Assembly (NCBI GenBank): GCA_023245775.1
Contig: JAHFJR010000005.1
Coordinates: 1 to 55,945 of the forward strand
Length of the DNA: 55,945 nt
Source of the DNA: Candidatus Peribacteria bacterium
GTDB taxonomy: Bacteria; Patescibacteriota; Gracilibacteria; Peribacterales; Peribacteraceae
Reading direction: 5' to 3'
Shown piece after piece: positions 1-7,598 of this stretch (the first letter of the stretch is position 1; the number at the start of each line of letters is the position of its first letter). Both the position numbers and the translations under genes were made by a program. Under the pieces are notes generated by a model, which saw only the letters and a program-made list of their open reading frames with translations, ran no database searches and was not told where the DNA came from.

Positions 1-95
1 TCGGACACATCAAAGATAAAATTCGTTTGCACAGAGGTCTCAAGTTGCACAGAAAGCAAAAACTCATTGAAGAGTTACTTCAAGGTGAAAACTAG
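1..95 (+). CDS. C-terminal end of an unidentified protein (partial)
   Basis: A reading frame open from the window edge ends with TAG at 93-95. The visible residues are basic (GHIKDKIRLHRG, then LKLHRKQKLIEELLQGEN) and look like an amphipathic helix. I do not recognise the family; too little is present to assign a role. The following 110 bases hold only a possible 24-codon frame (113-187) that I do not support. Confidence 0.3.
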   Translation, partial: GHIKDKIRLHRGLKLHRKQKLIEELLQGEN

Positions 96-206
96 CCCAG
101 AAAATTTTCTACTATGCCGAGAAAAGGTAAGCAAGGTAAATTGTACAATGCAAAATATAATGTGTCAAGTATCTCCTTTGCACTCTAAGACTCAGGTTCC
201 TTCAGG

Positions 207-560
207 TCAAGAAATTTCTGTTTCATTGTGAGAAAGCACCCACAGCGTATAGACACCAAGCATGGTTCCAAGCGGAACATCGAAAAGCCCGAGGATGGCA
301 AAAATCTTTGCAAGCGTACGTGCATAGCGGTGCTTCTTCAGGAGTGCGTAACCGGTCAGAAGCGTTCCTAGAGAAGCGAACACGAGAAGTCCGAGAAGAA
401 ACGTTCCGTATCCGGCATCGATCAGTACCTTCTGCACATCAGGACTGAAGCTGCCGGAAAGATGGCCAAAGATCGCATAGGCGAAATACGTTGCCACCAA
501 GAACGATACCACCCCCATCGCAACGTAGAGCCAGCCGAGGATCCTGAGGTGGAGAGACAC
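207..560 (-). CDS. small multi-spanning membrane protein, function unknown
   Basis: A 117-residue protein with three or four hydrophobic segments (about residues 5-30, 48-72 and 82-108) and few charged residues, so it is probably an integral membrane protein with short loops. No catalytic motif is visible. The start is GTG at 560. It has no Shine-Dalgarno sequence, but a TATACT -10 hexamer at 568-573 (minus strand) lies 7 nt upstream, so the mRNA is probably leaderless. It lies downstream of the frameshifted hydrolase gene on the same strand but appears to have its own promoter. No family was recognised. Confidence 0.7.
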   Translation of the reverse strand: MSLHLRILGWLYVAMGVVSFLVATYFAYAIFGHLSGSFSPDVQKVLIDAGYGTFLLGLLVFASLGTLLTGYALLKKHRYARTLAKIFAILGLFDVPLGTMLGVYTLWVLSHNETEIS

Positions 561-611
561 ACCGTGAAGTATACCTCACGAACCGCAGCATGTATGACCT
601 ACCATACGCAA

Positions 612-1981
612 TCACCGCAGCATGTCATGCAGCATCCATCGGATCACCTCCGTGGCCATGATACGACTCCCGAGGGAGGACACATGGCAACACTGATCGA
701 TGTACAGAGGTTCGGGATGATGAAGAAACACCTGTGTAATGTCATGAAAGTAGACTCCCTCCCTCCTCAGAGCCACTCCAGCCTCCCGCAGGATGGGATA
801 TCCCATGGAGACAAAATGGTCATACGGATGCCCTAGATTCAGTGCAGACCTTCTCTCCTCTCTACCCCATAGGGTTTACTCCCTTGCAGATACTGATTGG
901 GCTGAAGGAAATGGAAATAGAGTGCACCATTAGCATGGCTAATACGCTCCATCTGCAGAGAACTCTTCCTCCACATCTCCGCAAGAAGACGAAGCGACGA
1001 TGCTTCCTCCGTCTGTCTCTCCACGGGGCCTGTCACACCGAACGACGTTGGAGCGTCGATCTGCTGAACCATCTTCTGTTCGACACGCACGAATGCATGG
1101 GACAGGCAGGTGTCAACAAAGAGCCAGAGTGCGCGCACAGTGAAACTCCACTTCAATGGCTTCTGATGAGCAAGTGTGGCAAGGAGCACACGATGATCTT
1201 GCAAGGCGAACAGATGCCTGCGGTCGGCAATGAGATCAGGATTCTCTTGATTCGCCAGGAAGTACCAACCCCGCGGGTAGAGCACGCTGACATGCTTTGG
1301 GAAATTTTCAATCATGCCCAACGTGATGTCATTGAATCCATCGAGCTCGATCACCACATCAAAGTGGGCACCAAGCGATAACAGATACGTGTATGCGAGA
1401 AGCATCTGAGGCTGTTTGAAGCCACCAAGCGCCACACCTGAAAAAATCACTTTCTTCCCTGCAAACTGTGGAAAACGAACAATGGCATCAGAAAGTTTCT
1501 GCTGGACGATGGGATCTGTGAGAAAAAAATACGCCACGGATCCACCAAAGATACCAACGACAACCGTATCTCCACTTGCTGATCGAACCAAGGTGCCAGA
1601 ATTCTCCGCAAAACCATATGCACTGAGTGAATCCTGGAGATTGCCAACCACGTGAGCATCCTTCGGCACGCGTACAAAACCAAGATAGGGGTGGAGGACA
1701 TTCCCATCAGCAGCATGTGGTGAGTTGTCCACGCTCGTGAAGAGGGCATCTGAAAAGAGAGCACTGGATGCCAAACTACTGCTCCATACAGCTCGTTGCA
1801 TCGCTGTCGTTTTGCTAGGGACAGCGAATGTCCCAAGAAGAGTGGCAAGACCAATGTAGCTGAGTGCCTCAAGACCCGACATCGTGATCACGATGAGACA
1901 GATCCAGAGCACGATCCTACGAGGCACCATAAGCTCATGGTACCAGAAACAGAACAGGGCCATTCGACGCTTCGAACTCAA
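612..1981 (-). pseudogene. SGNH/GDSL-like hydrolase domain protein, interrupted by a frameshift
   Basis: The first frame encodes 380 residues and stops at 839-841. It has an N-terminal membrane anchor (about residues 23-50) and SGNH-type blocks: GIFGGS with Ser148, a Gly block at SGVALGGFKQ (181-190) and the GFND block (215-218). The C-terminal part continues in another frame: GHPYDHF, then GYPILREAG, and the final DQCCHVSSLGS block with the expected catalytic His, ending at 612. Joining the frames at a purine-rich run (about 851-863) restores a family-like EERRSALN sequence. The lesion is therefore one indel, either a real mutation, an assembly error or programmed frameshifting. The start is uncertain: TTG at 1981, ATG at 1963, or ATG at 1930, which has TACCAT 6 nt upstream. 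Such anchored SGNH proteins often act on surface glycans, but the substrate is unknown. Confidence 0.75.
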
Positions 1982-2040
1982 AAAAATGGCTCCGGGTGGT
2001 GTACCATGAGCGACCCCGCACTTGCTGCGGTGGAGTCGAA

Positions 2041-2117
2041 TGGTGGACGATACTGGGATCGAACCAGTGACCTTGCGAATGTGAATCGCACGCTCTAACC
2101 AGCTGAGCTAATCGTCC
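2041..2117 (-). tRNA. tRNA-Val (anticodon CAC)
   Basis: A full cloverleaf reads on the minus strand: acceptor GGACGAT/ATCGTCC, D stem GCTC/GAGC, anticodon stem TGCGA/TCGCA around loop TTCACAT (anticodon CAC), variable AGGTC, T stem ACTGG/CCAGT with TTCGATC. The 3' CCA is encoded (2041-2043). Confidence 0.97.
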
Positions 2118-2328
2118 ATCGTCTCTCACCATCGGCCTAGGCCGATCATCGTCCAAGGAAATCTCAGAGCCTGATTGTCAATTGCCTGTCACTCAAAGTC
2201 CAGTCCATTTCTATGAACTGAAAGAAGACCATTGCCTGCCCTTCCGTAGCTCCGAGCCGCACGAGGAGCGAAGGAGGGTCAATTGTCAATTTTCCATGAT
2301 GGAGAGAATCACAGTACACTATCCCCAC

Positions 2329-2817
2329 ATGAACCGCTCCGTCACCCTTCTCTACTCGACCTCAACCGGCCACACCGAGTTCGTGATCGATGCAGTCATC
2401 GGGGCACTCGGAAAAGAGATGAAAGATCTGCGCATCATCAAGCAGCGCGCGGAAGTGAGCAAGCCCGAGGATCTGAAGAAAGCAGATCTTCTGCTCCTCG
2501 CCTGCGGGTCGTGGAATACCGGCAACATCGAGGGGCAACTGCAGCCCTACATGGAAGACCTTCTGCATGTGCGAAGCAGCGACATCGATCTGAAAGGCAA
2601 GCCATCTGCGGCCATCGGGCTCGGTGACGATCGATATCACTTCACGGCCCGAGCCGCGGAGAAACTCACAGACTATTTGACCAGTCACGGAGCAACTCTT
2701 CTTCTCCCGACGCTGAAGATCATCAACGAACCATTCGATCAGACGAAAAAAATCGAGCTCTGGACAAAGGAATTCATCGCCGCCATCGACAAACTACCAA
2801 CGAAATCTCGTGAATAA
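2329..2817 (+). CDS. flavodoxin
   Basis: A 162-residue flavodoxin: a small cytosolic FMN protein that carries electrons. The N-terminus (SVTLLYSTSTGHTE) holds the phosphate-binding loop pattern S/T-x-T-G-x-T after the first beta strand. LLLACGSWNTGNIEG and AAIGLGDDRYHF match the later FMN-contacting loops. I chose ATG 2329 because the fold begins there; the frame is open further upstream but that sequence is repeat-like. A TACACT -10 at 2315-2320 lies 8 nt upstream and there is no Shine-Dalgarno sequence. It sits just before korA/korB on the same strand, so it may accept electrons from that 2-oxoacid oxidoreductase. Confidence 0.88.
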   Translation: MNRSVTLLYSTSTGHTEFVIDAVIGALGKEMKDLRIIKQRAEVSKPEDLKKADLLLLACGSWNTGNIEGQLQPYMEDLLHVRSSDIDLKGKPSAAIGLGDDRYHFTARAAEKLTDYLTSHGATLLLPTLKIINEPFDQTKKIELWTKEFIAAIDKLPTKSRE

Positions 2818-2818
2818 C

Positions 2819-2871
2819 TTTCTACTTTCCCCGTCCGACCGCATCCGGGCGGGCACTTTCCACTTTCCACT
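2819..2871 (-). repeat. composite GTGGAAA heptamer / GC-core repeat
   Basis: Read on the minus strand: GTGGAAAGTGGAAAGT, then a GC core GCCCGCCCGGATGCGG TCGGACGGGG, then AAAGTAGAAAGT. The same core recurs at 4300-4379 (inside korA) and 42415-42462. It fills the flavodoxin-korA gap and ends 3 nt before the korA start. Confidence 0.85.
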
Positions 2872-2874
2872 CGC

Positions 2875-4728
2875 GTGACGCGCGTCTCTCTCAAAATCGT
2901 CGGCGCATCGGGCCAAGGCATCGACTCCATCGGGGAAATTCTGGCGAAGGTGCTCAAGCGAAGCGGTTACTGCGTCTTCGGCTATCGCGAATATCCATCA
3001 CTCATCAAAGGAGGTCACGCCAGTTATCAACTAGATTTCTCGAATGAAGCCATCGAGAGCACCGAGATGAAAGTGAACATCGTCATTGCACTGAATCATC
3101 ATGGCCTCGAGCACAATGTGAGCGATCTCAAAGCTGGCGGCATCCTGATCCACTCGACAGAGGTCTGGCAATTTCCGAAAGAGCAACAGGCGCTCATCGA
3201 GCGGCTCAGCATCTCCGTTGTGTACCTGCCCATCGAGAAAATGATCGCGGATCTGAAAGCGAAACCCATTCTCTCCAATGTGATTCTCTCCGCATTCCTC
3301 TGGGCAATCTTTGGGCAGAAAGCGGAGAGCCTGAAGACGATGGTGGGTGAGAAATTTGCGAAGAAGAAAGATCTGCTCGACCTCAACATGCGCTGCATCG
3401 ATGAGGGATTCTGTCTCAAAAAAGAACAACACAAAGATTTGACCGTGACACTACCAAAGAGCAGCACCACTTGGAAGAAGCACCTGCTGCTGACCGGAAG
3501 CAAGGCGATGGGACTCGGCGCGGTCCATGCCGGTGTGCGTCTCTTCGCTGGTTACCCGATGACGCCGAGCAGCCCCCTTCTCCATTACATTGCCGCGATT
3601 CAGAACAAAACAGGCATGGTCATCAAGCAAGCGGAGGACGAGATCACTGCGGCACAGATCGTCTCCGGTGCGATGTTCGCCGGAACGCGCGCGCTCACCG
3701 CCACCTCCGGCGGCGGCTTCGACCTCATGAGTGAAACGGTCTCGATGAACGCCATGATCGAAAATCCAGCCGTGTTTGTCCTCGCGCAACGCCCCGGTCC
3801 CGCAACGGGGCTCCCGACATGGACGGGGCAAGCCGATTTGCTGATGGCCGTGCATACATCGCACGGGGAATTCACACGCTGCGTACTGGCAGTCTCCAAT
3901 GCAGAAGATGCATTTGGATTGATGAGCGAAGCGTTCAATATCGCGGAAGAATTTCAGATCAGCGTGATCGTCCTCACAGATAAACACATTGCAGAAGCCC
4001 TCTACACTGAAAAGCCCTTCGATCAGAAGAAAATGATCATCAAACGTGGCCTCGTCACAGATCCTGAGAAACGAAGGAAGCTCGTCGCAGCTGATCGCTA
4101 CGATCCAAAAGTCAAAAACGGCGTCTCACTTCGCTGGCTGCCGGGGAGTGAAGCCGCAACGTATGTTGCGCAAGGCGATGAACACTCAGCAGATGGAACT
4201 GTCGAGGAATCCGCACGCAATGCGAAAGAGCAGATCGACAAACGAATGAGGAAAGCAGAGTGGCTGAAGAAGATGTTGCCGGAACCGGAGCTCTTCAGGG
4301 TGGAAAGTGCCCGCCCGGATGCGGCCCGCCCGACCGGTACGGGCGAGGTCGGACGGGGAAAGTGGAAAGTGGAAAGTGACGAATCATTCGCACCGGATAT
4401 TTTGCTCATTGGCTGGGGCAGCACAAAATCCGTCGTGCTCGATGCCCTAAAAGACTACCCACTAACCACTAACCACCAGCCACTCTCCATTGCCTACCTC
4501 CACTTCACCAACCTCTGGCCTCTCAAGACCGAGCGCTTCTCGGCTCTCTGCTCCAAGGCAAAGAAGACGATACTGATCGAGGGAAATGCTCAAGGCCAGC
4601 TCGGAATGCTCCTGAAGCAGGAAACCGGCACGCCGATCCATCACAGAATCTTGAAATACGATGGACGTCCGTTCTTCGTGGATGAACTCCAATCACTCAT
4701 CGGCGAGAAGCTAACCACTGACCACTAA
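2875..4728 (+). CDS. korA: 2-oxoacid:ferredoxin oxidoreductase, fused gamma-alpha subunit
   Basis: A 617-residue fusion. Residues 1-190 are the gamma domain (VGASGQGIDSIGEILAKVL). From about 205 follows the alpha pyrimidine-binding domain (GYPMTPSSPLLHYIA, EDEITAAQIVSGAMFAG, TSGGGFDLMSE, QRPGPATGLPTWTGQADLL), then a C-terminal transketolase-type domain (about 510-617). With KorB it oxidatively decarboxylates a 2-oxoacid to acyl-CoA and reduces ferredoxin or flavodoxin in the cytosol; the exact 2-oxoacid is not determined. The start is GTG 2875, directly after a repeat. Three repeat arrays are read in frame: a GTGGAAA/GC-core element at about residues 476-502, a CTAACCA array at about 527-539, and another that encodes the last residues (KLTTDH) and the TAA stop. 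All lie outside conserved motifs. korB begins 15 nt downstream. Confidence 0.9.
   Translation: MTRVSLKIVGASGQGIDSIGEILAKVLKRSGYCVFGYREYPSLIKGGHASYQLDFSNEAIESTEMKVNIVIALNHHGLEHNVSDLKAGGILIHSTEVWQFPKEQQALIERLSISVVYLPIEKMIADLKAKPILSNVILSAFLWAIFGQKAESLKTMVGEKFAKKKDLLDLNMRCIDEGFCLKKEQHKDLTVTLPKSSTTWKKHLLLTGSKAMGLGAVHAGVRLFAGYPMTPSSPLLHYIAAIQNKTGMVIKQAEDEITAAQIVSGAMFAGTRALTATSGGGFDLMSETVSMNAMIENPAVFVLAQRPGPATGLPTWTGQADLLMAVHTSHGEFTRCVLAVSNAEDAFGLMSEAFNIAEEFQISVIVLTDKHIAEALYTEKPFDQKKMIIKRGLVTDPEKRRKLVAADRYDPKVKNGVSLRWLPGSEAATYVAQGDEHSADGTVEESARNAKEQIDKRMRKAEWLKKMLPEPELFRVESARPDAARPTGTGEVGRGKWKVESDESFAPDILLIGWGSTKSVVLDALKDYPLTTNHQPLSIAYLHFTNLWPLKTERFSALCSKAKKTILIEGNAQGQLGMLLKQETGTPIHHRILKYDGRPFFVDELQSLIGEKLTTDH
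4300..4379 (+). repeat. GTGGAAA/GC-core element inside korA, in frame
   Basis: GTGGAAA, a GC-rich core partly duplicated around ACCGGTACGGGC, then GTGGAAA twice. About 80 bp encode roughly 27 residues (FRVESARPDAARPTGTG onward) that look unlike the flanking enzyme sequence. It is the opposite-strand counterpart of the element at 2819-2871. Confidence 0.85.
4455..4489 (+). repeat. CTAACCA heptamer array inside korA
   Basis: Five consecutive heptamers: CTACCCA, CTAACCA, CTAACCA, CCAGCCA, CTCTCCA. They are translated as PLTTNHQPLS in KorA. The same unit recurs at 4711-4738. Confidence 0.8.
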
Positions 4729-4740
4729 TCACTGACCACT
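4711..4740 (+). repeat. CTAACCA heptamer array at the korA/korB junction
   Basis: CTAACCA, CTGACCA, CTAATCA, CTGACCA, CT. The array encodes the last KorA residues, supplies the TAA stop (4726-4728) and ends 3 nt before the korB ATG. Confidence 0.8.
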
Positions 4741-4743
4741 CGT

Positions 4744-5640
4744 ATGTCCATCCCTCTCCACACCACCCCTTCGGCCGGCGTCTCCATGAAGGACTACAGC
4801 ACCCAGACACGCTGCAGCTGGTGCGACGGCTGCGGCGACTACGGCATCTGGACAGCGGCAAAAGAAGCGCTTGTGGAACTCGGCCTCGCCCCATGGCAAG
4901 TGCTCCTCTGTTATGACGTGGGCTGTCACGGGAACATGTCGGATAAATTACAGGGCTACCGATTCCATGGCCTGCACGGCCGCGTCCTACCGTTTGCAGC
5001 AGGTGCGAAGCTCGCGAATCCGAAGCTGCCAGTCATCGCTTTCGGCGGCGACGGTGCCAGTTTCTCCGAAGGGATCGGACACCTCGTGCATTCGGTGCGA
5101 AGCCACTATCCGATCACTTTCGTGCTCCACAACAACGGCAACTACGGCCTCACGACCGGTCAGGCAAGTTCCTTAACGCCTCAGAACCAGCCGATGAACA
5201 CAGCACCGAACGGGGTAGCTGAAGCGACACTGAATTCCATGGACTTCATCTTCTCCCTCGAGCCCACGTTCGTTGCACGCGGCTTCTCCGGAGACATCAA
5301 ACAGATGAAATCGATCTTCAAAGCCGCACTCGTTCACCGCGGCTTCGCCTTCGTCGATATTCTGCAGGCCTGTCCGACCTACAATCACTTCGCAACGCAC
5401 ACGATGCTCATGGAACGGTATTACAAAGTCGAAGACGAAGGCCATGACCCTTTGGATTTCAAGAAAGCCCGTGCTCTTGCCATCAATACCGGCAAACGCA
5501 TCGCGACAGGGATTCTCTATCGAAACGAAACCGTGCCGAATTTCATTGAGCGCCTGGTGCCAAGACAAGGCAAGACGACGACTCTGGTGGAAGAGGTGGA
5601 GAAAGTGGACATCAGCAAGTTGATGGAGGAGTTTGTGTAG
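4744..5640 (+). CDS. korB: 2-oxoacid:ferredoxin oxidoreductase, beta subunit
   Basis: A 298-residue thiamine-diphosphate and iron-sulfur subunit. Cys24, Cys27 and Cys30 form the CSWCDGCGD motif, and Cys in QACPTYN is a candidate further cluster ligand. The ThDP/Mg motif is GGDGASFSEGIGH followed by LHNNGNYGLTTGQAS. It completes the KorAB enzyme with the fused subunit encoded 15 nt upstream; two-subunit enzymes of this type usually act on 2-oxoglutarate or pyruvate. No Shine-Dalgarno sequence precedes ATG 4744, which follows a heptamer array. The 3' end (about 115 bp) recurs as a degraded copy at 6187-6309. Confidence 0.92.
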   Translation: MSIPLHTTPSAGVSMKDYSTQTRCSWCDGCGDYGIWTAAKEALVELGLAPWQVLLCYDVGCHGNMSDKLQGYRFHGLHGRVLPFAAGAKLANPKLPVIAFGGDGASFSEGIGHLVHSVRSHYPITFVLHNNGNYGLTTGQASSLTPQNQPMNTAPNGVAEATLNSMDFIFSLEPTFVARGFSGDIKQMKSIFKAALVHRGFAFVDILQACPTYNHFATHTMLMERYYKVEDEGHDPLDFKKARALAINTGKRIATGILYRNETVPNFIERLVPRQGKTTTLVEEVEKVDISKLMEEFV

Positions 5641-5641
5641 G

Positions 5642-5670
5642 TTGACAGTAGAGTAATGGAGTGATTTATT
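5642..5670 (+). promoter_or_regulatory. sigma70-type promoter (TTGACA-17-TTTATT)
   Basis: TTGACA at 5642-5647, 17-nt spacer, TTTATT at 5665-5670, starting 2 nt after the korB stop. It would drive the small gene at 5680. A similar TTGACA follows the korB-like remnant at 6310. Confidence 0.6.
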
Positions 5671-5679
5671 CAGAAATGT

Positions 5680-6051
5680 ATGGTCCTGCAAATAAACTCT
5701 CTCATCGCTTCCGGATGGGGCAAGGCATTGCGGAAACTTCATGACATTGAGCATGAACAACTGAAGGTTCTGGAACACAGTTTAGGGCCTCATAATTTCC
5801 ATCAAAGAATTCGGCGACTCTTCGAACTACATTCCTCAGAAAATAGAAGAGGTACCCCCGCCGAAAACATGAAAGATGATACGGTAAGTCTGTTTCAAGC
5901 ACTTCGAGATCTCATCCGACTGGAAATTCAAGAACCGCTTGTACTTCCTGATCGATTTCCCATATCAAGAGAATTTCCATGTGACCCTACAGTCATCTGC
6001 AACATGATCGATCAAAAGAAATGTCGTTTCCCAAGGACGATCAGGAATTAA
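5680..6051 (+). CDS. hypothetical protein
   Basis: A 123-residue frame, MVLQINSLIASGW to FPRTIRN, rich in Leu, Arg and His and without obvious membrane segments. ATG 5680 lies 9 nt after a candidate -10 (TTTATT) with a perfect TTGACA -35, so transcription is supported, but no family was recognised and the composition differs from the flanking enzymes. It sits between korB and a korB-derived remnant, in what may be rearranged DNA. Coding status is moderately supported. Confidence 0.45.
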   Translation: MVLQINSLIASGWGKALRKLHDIEHEQLKVLEHSLGPHNFHQRIRRLFELHSSENRRGTPAENMKDDTVSLFQALRDLIRLEIQEPLVLPDRFPISREFPCDPTVICNMIDQKKCRFPRTIRN

Positions 6052-6105
6052 AATTTGTTGCACGTATTGAGAACCTTGAAACGATGCTAGCTGTTGCATT
6101 TCTTA

Positions 6106-6143
6106 GTAGGGGCATAACAAATCGCTATTTGTTATGCCCCTAC
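6106..6143. repeat. 38-bp palindrome, GTAGGGGC family
   Basis: GTAGGGGCATAACAAAT, CGCT, ATTTGTTATGCCCCTAC: 17-bp perfect arms with a 4-nt loop. A second copy at 27739-27776 differs at two stem positions, both compensated on the other arm. Confidence 0.9.
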
Positions 6144-6186
6144 AATCTGAGCAAACGCAATCATTGGCGTTTGAAGAGTAAAATAG

Positions 6187-6309
6187 AACGAAAACATCCC
6201 GAACTTCATTGAGCGACTGGTGCCGAGGCAAGGCAAAACGACGACGCCGGTGGAGGAGGTGGAGAAAGTGGACGTGAGCAAGCTGATGGAGGAGTTTGTG
6301 TTTGTGTAA
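6187..6309 (+). pseudogene. korB 3'-end remnant
   Basis: Translates as NIPNFIERLVPRQGKTTTPV then EEVEKVDVSKLMEEFVFV and a TAA stop. It matches the last 38 residues of KorB. Most nucleotide differences are at third codon positions (aat/aac, cgc/cga, aag/aaa, ttg/ctg), so the copy diverged under selection before it was truncated. There is no start codon or upstream domain. The TTGACA that follows the stop is also shared with the korB locus. Confidence 0.85.
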
Positions 6310-6337
6310 TTGACATTTAATTATTTTCTACTATTAT
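6310..6337 (+). promoter_or_regulatory. sigma70-type promoter (TTGACA-16-TATTAT)
   Basis: TTGACA 6310-6315, 16-nt spacer, TATTAT 6332-6337. The predicted transcription start falls at about 6345, on the TTG codon of the next gene. Confidence 0.75.
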
Positions 6338-6344
6338 CATCTTA

Positions 6345-6695
6345 TTGCTGCTCTTTACATCACCGATGTTCGGGGATGGAGAGTGGCTCGTTTGGATGGA
6401 GCAGATCATGCAAGTGCTTCGGAAAGTATTCTCCGCAGTGGGTCCATTCTTGGGGCTTCTCGTCTTCACGTTTCTGGGAGTGCTGTTTGCATTCCAATCA
6501 GGAAAAATTGGGCATCCGATTGCTATTGCGATTGCCGCAGGGCCTCCAATGGCTCTGTCGGGCATCTTCCTTGGTATCGGCTATCCGTATGTCGGGACGG
6601 CCGCAGATGACCCGCATCATCGCATTTGGAAAATCGCTTTCCTTGTGTGCCTCAGCGCATTTTCCATGGGGTTGATCTTCAAAAGCTACTCGTAG
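6345..6695 (+). CDS. small membrane protein, function unknown
   Basis: A protein of 116 residues (109 if it starts at ATG 6366) with three hydrophobic segments: GPFLGLLVFTFLGVLFAF, IAIAIAAGPPMALSGIFLGI and IAFLVCLSAFSMGLIF. TTG 6345 lies exactly 7 nt after the TATTAT box, fitting the leaderless pattern of this window; ATG 6366 is the conventional alternative. A strong terminator follows at 6725, so this is a single-gene unit. No family was recognised. Confidence 0.7.
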   Translation: MLLFTSPMFGDGEWLVWMEQIMQVLRKVFSAVGPFLGLLVFTFLGVLFAFQSGKIGHPIAIAIAAGPPMALSGIFLGIGYPYVGTAADDPHHRIWKIAFLVCLSAFSMGLIFKSYS

Positions 6696-6724
6696 CTCCG
6701 AACTCGGTTTTCAGCAATATTGTG

Positions 6725-6757
6725 AGAGGCTCATGCGTATTCGCATGGGTCTCTTTT
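6725..6757 (+). terminator. rho-independent terminator
   Basis: AGAGGCTCATGCG, loop TATT, CGCATGGGTCTCT followed by TTT. The stem is 13 bp with two G-T wobbles. It lies 30 nt after the small membrane protein gene. Confidence 0.85.
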
Positions 6758-6925
6758 CTCGAAGCATTTGCAACATAACCTGACAGAAAGTTGTCTGATA
6801 TTTTCCTTATTCAGTTTAGCCTGCTGGTATAAATTTCAAGAGAGCACGACAGGCTGGAACCTTTCTAAGCGAATGTTGAAGCACCACCTGTACCATCTCA
6901 TTTTTAAGATTTGGGTATAGGGAAA

Positions 6926-7567
6926 TTACTCTGTTGTCATTTTTAAGAACAACTCATGAATCTTCGTATTTCCTCGCACTTCCGGATGGAATGTGCCGAT
7001 GAGAATATTGCCTTGTCGCACGAGAACTGGCACGCCTTCATGTGAAGAAAGGACTTCGACTTCTCGGCCTATTTTTGTGATTTTTGGAGCCCTGATGAAG
7101 GCAGTATCGATCTTGTCTTTTAGTCCCTTCACCGAGAGTTTCGCCTCGAAACTTTCGGCCTGAGATCCATAGGCATTCCGGTCGATCGTGACATCGATCA
7201 GCCCCAGTGTTCTCGGACAATTTTTTCCTGTTCCTTTTTTCGACAACAAGATCGCACCGGCACAGGTGCCATATAAAATAAGCTTTCCTTTTTCCCCCTC
7301 TCCCCTCGGCCCGCCCGAACGTACCCGTTCGGTACGGGCGGGGAGAGGGGGTAAGGGGGTGAGGGCGCGACGACGAATTTCTTTTCCAACGCCCGACTCC
7401 TCCAAAAACTTCGAAATCACCGTGCTCTCACCTCCGGGAAGAATTAGCGCATCGACTTTTGCAAGATCTTCAAGCGAGCGAACTTCGAGCGCGGGCACAT
7501 GCAACGAATGAAGCACCGCAATATGCTCTGCGAAATCGCCTTGGAAAGCCAAAACACCAACAACCAT
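6926..7567 (-). CDS. pdxT: PLP synthase glutaminase subunit PdxT
   Basis: A 213-residue class I glutaminase that supplies ammonia to PdxS for pyridoxal 5'-phosphate synthesis. The N-terminus is VGVLAFQGDFAEH. LILPGGEST (about 41-49), the nucleophile Cys102 in GTCAGAILL and the His194/Glu196 pair in GTFHPEVRG complete the triad. Between GKEIRRR and GKLILYGTC lies an extra segment of about 26 residues (68-93) encoded by a palindromic repeat, in frame and just before the nucleophile strand. ATG 7567 is chosen because TATACT lies 6 nt upstream (7574-7579); the frame is open further upstream but without homology. Its partner pdxS is upstream on the same strand. Confidence 0.93.
   Translation of the reverse strand: MVVGVLAFQGDFAEHIAVLHSLHVPALEVRSLEDLAKVDALILPGGESTVISKFLEESGVGKEIRRRALTPLPPLPARTERVRSGGPRGEGEKGKLILYGTCAGAILLSKKGTGKNCPRTLGLIDVTIDRNAYGSQAESFEAKLSVKGLKDKIDTAFIRAPKITKIGREVEVLSSHEGVPVLVRQGNILIGTFHPEVRGNTKIHELFLKMTTE
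7294..7365. repeat. CCCCCTCTCCCC palindromic element inside pdxT
   Basis: Arms CCCCCTCTCCCC (7294-7305) and GGGGAGAGGGGG (7340-7351) enclose inner inverted repeats (CCGAACG/CGTTCGG), followed by the tail GTAAGGGGGTGAGGG. The element is translated in PdxT. Related elements lie at 7744-7782, 25345-25382 and 32115-32233. Confidence 0.9.
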
Positions 7568-7573
7568 GAGTGA

Positions 7574-7579
7574 AGTATA
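7574..7579 (-). promoter_or_regulatory. -10 element of pdxT (leaderless start)
   Basis: TATACT on the minus strand, 6 nt before ATG 7567. It fixes the start codon and predicts transcription initiating at that ATG. Confidence 0.75.
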
Positions 7580-7598
7580 GCAAAAAATATTGCGCACC

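Noticed and set aside
113..187. Possible 24-codon basic peptide MPRKGKQGKLYN...
   Set aside because: Too short, no promoter geometry or recognised family; could be chance in AT-rich spacer.
462..836. Forward frame of 124 codons opposite the SGNH and membrane protein genes
   Set aside because: It is antisense to better-supported coding sequence and its product is His/Arg-rich without family features.
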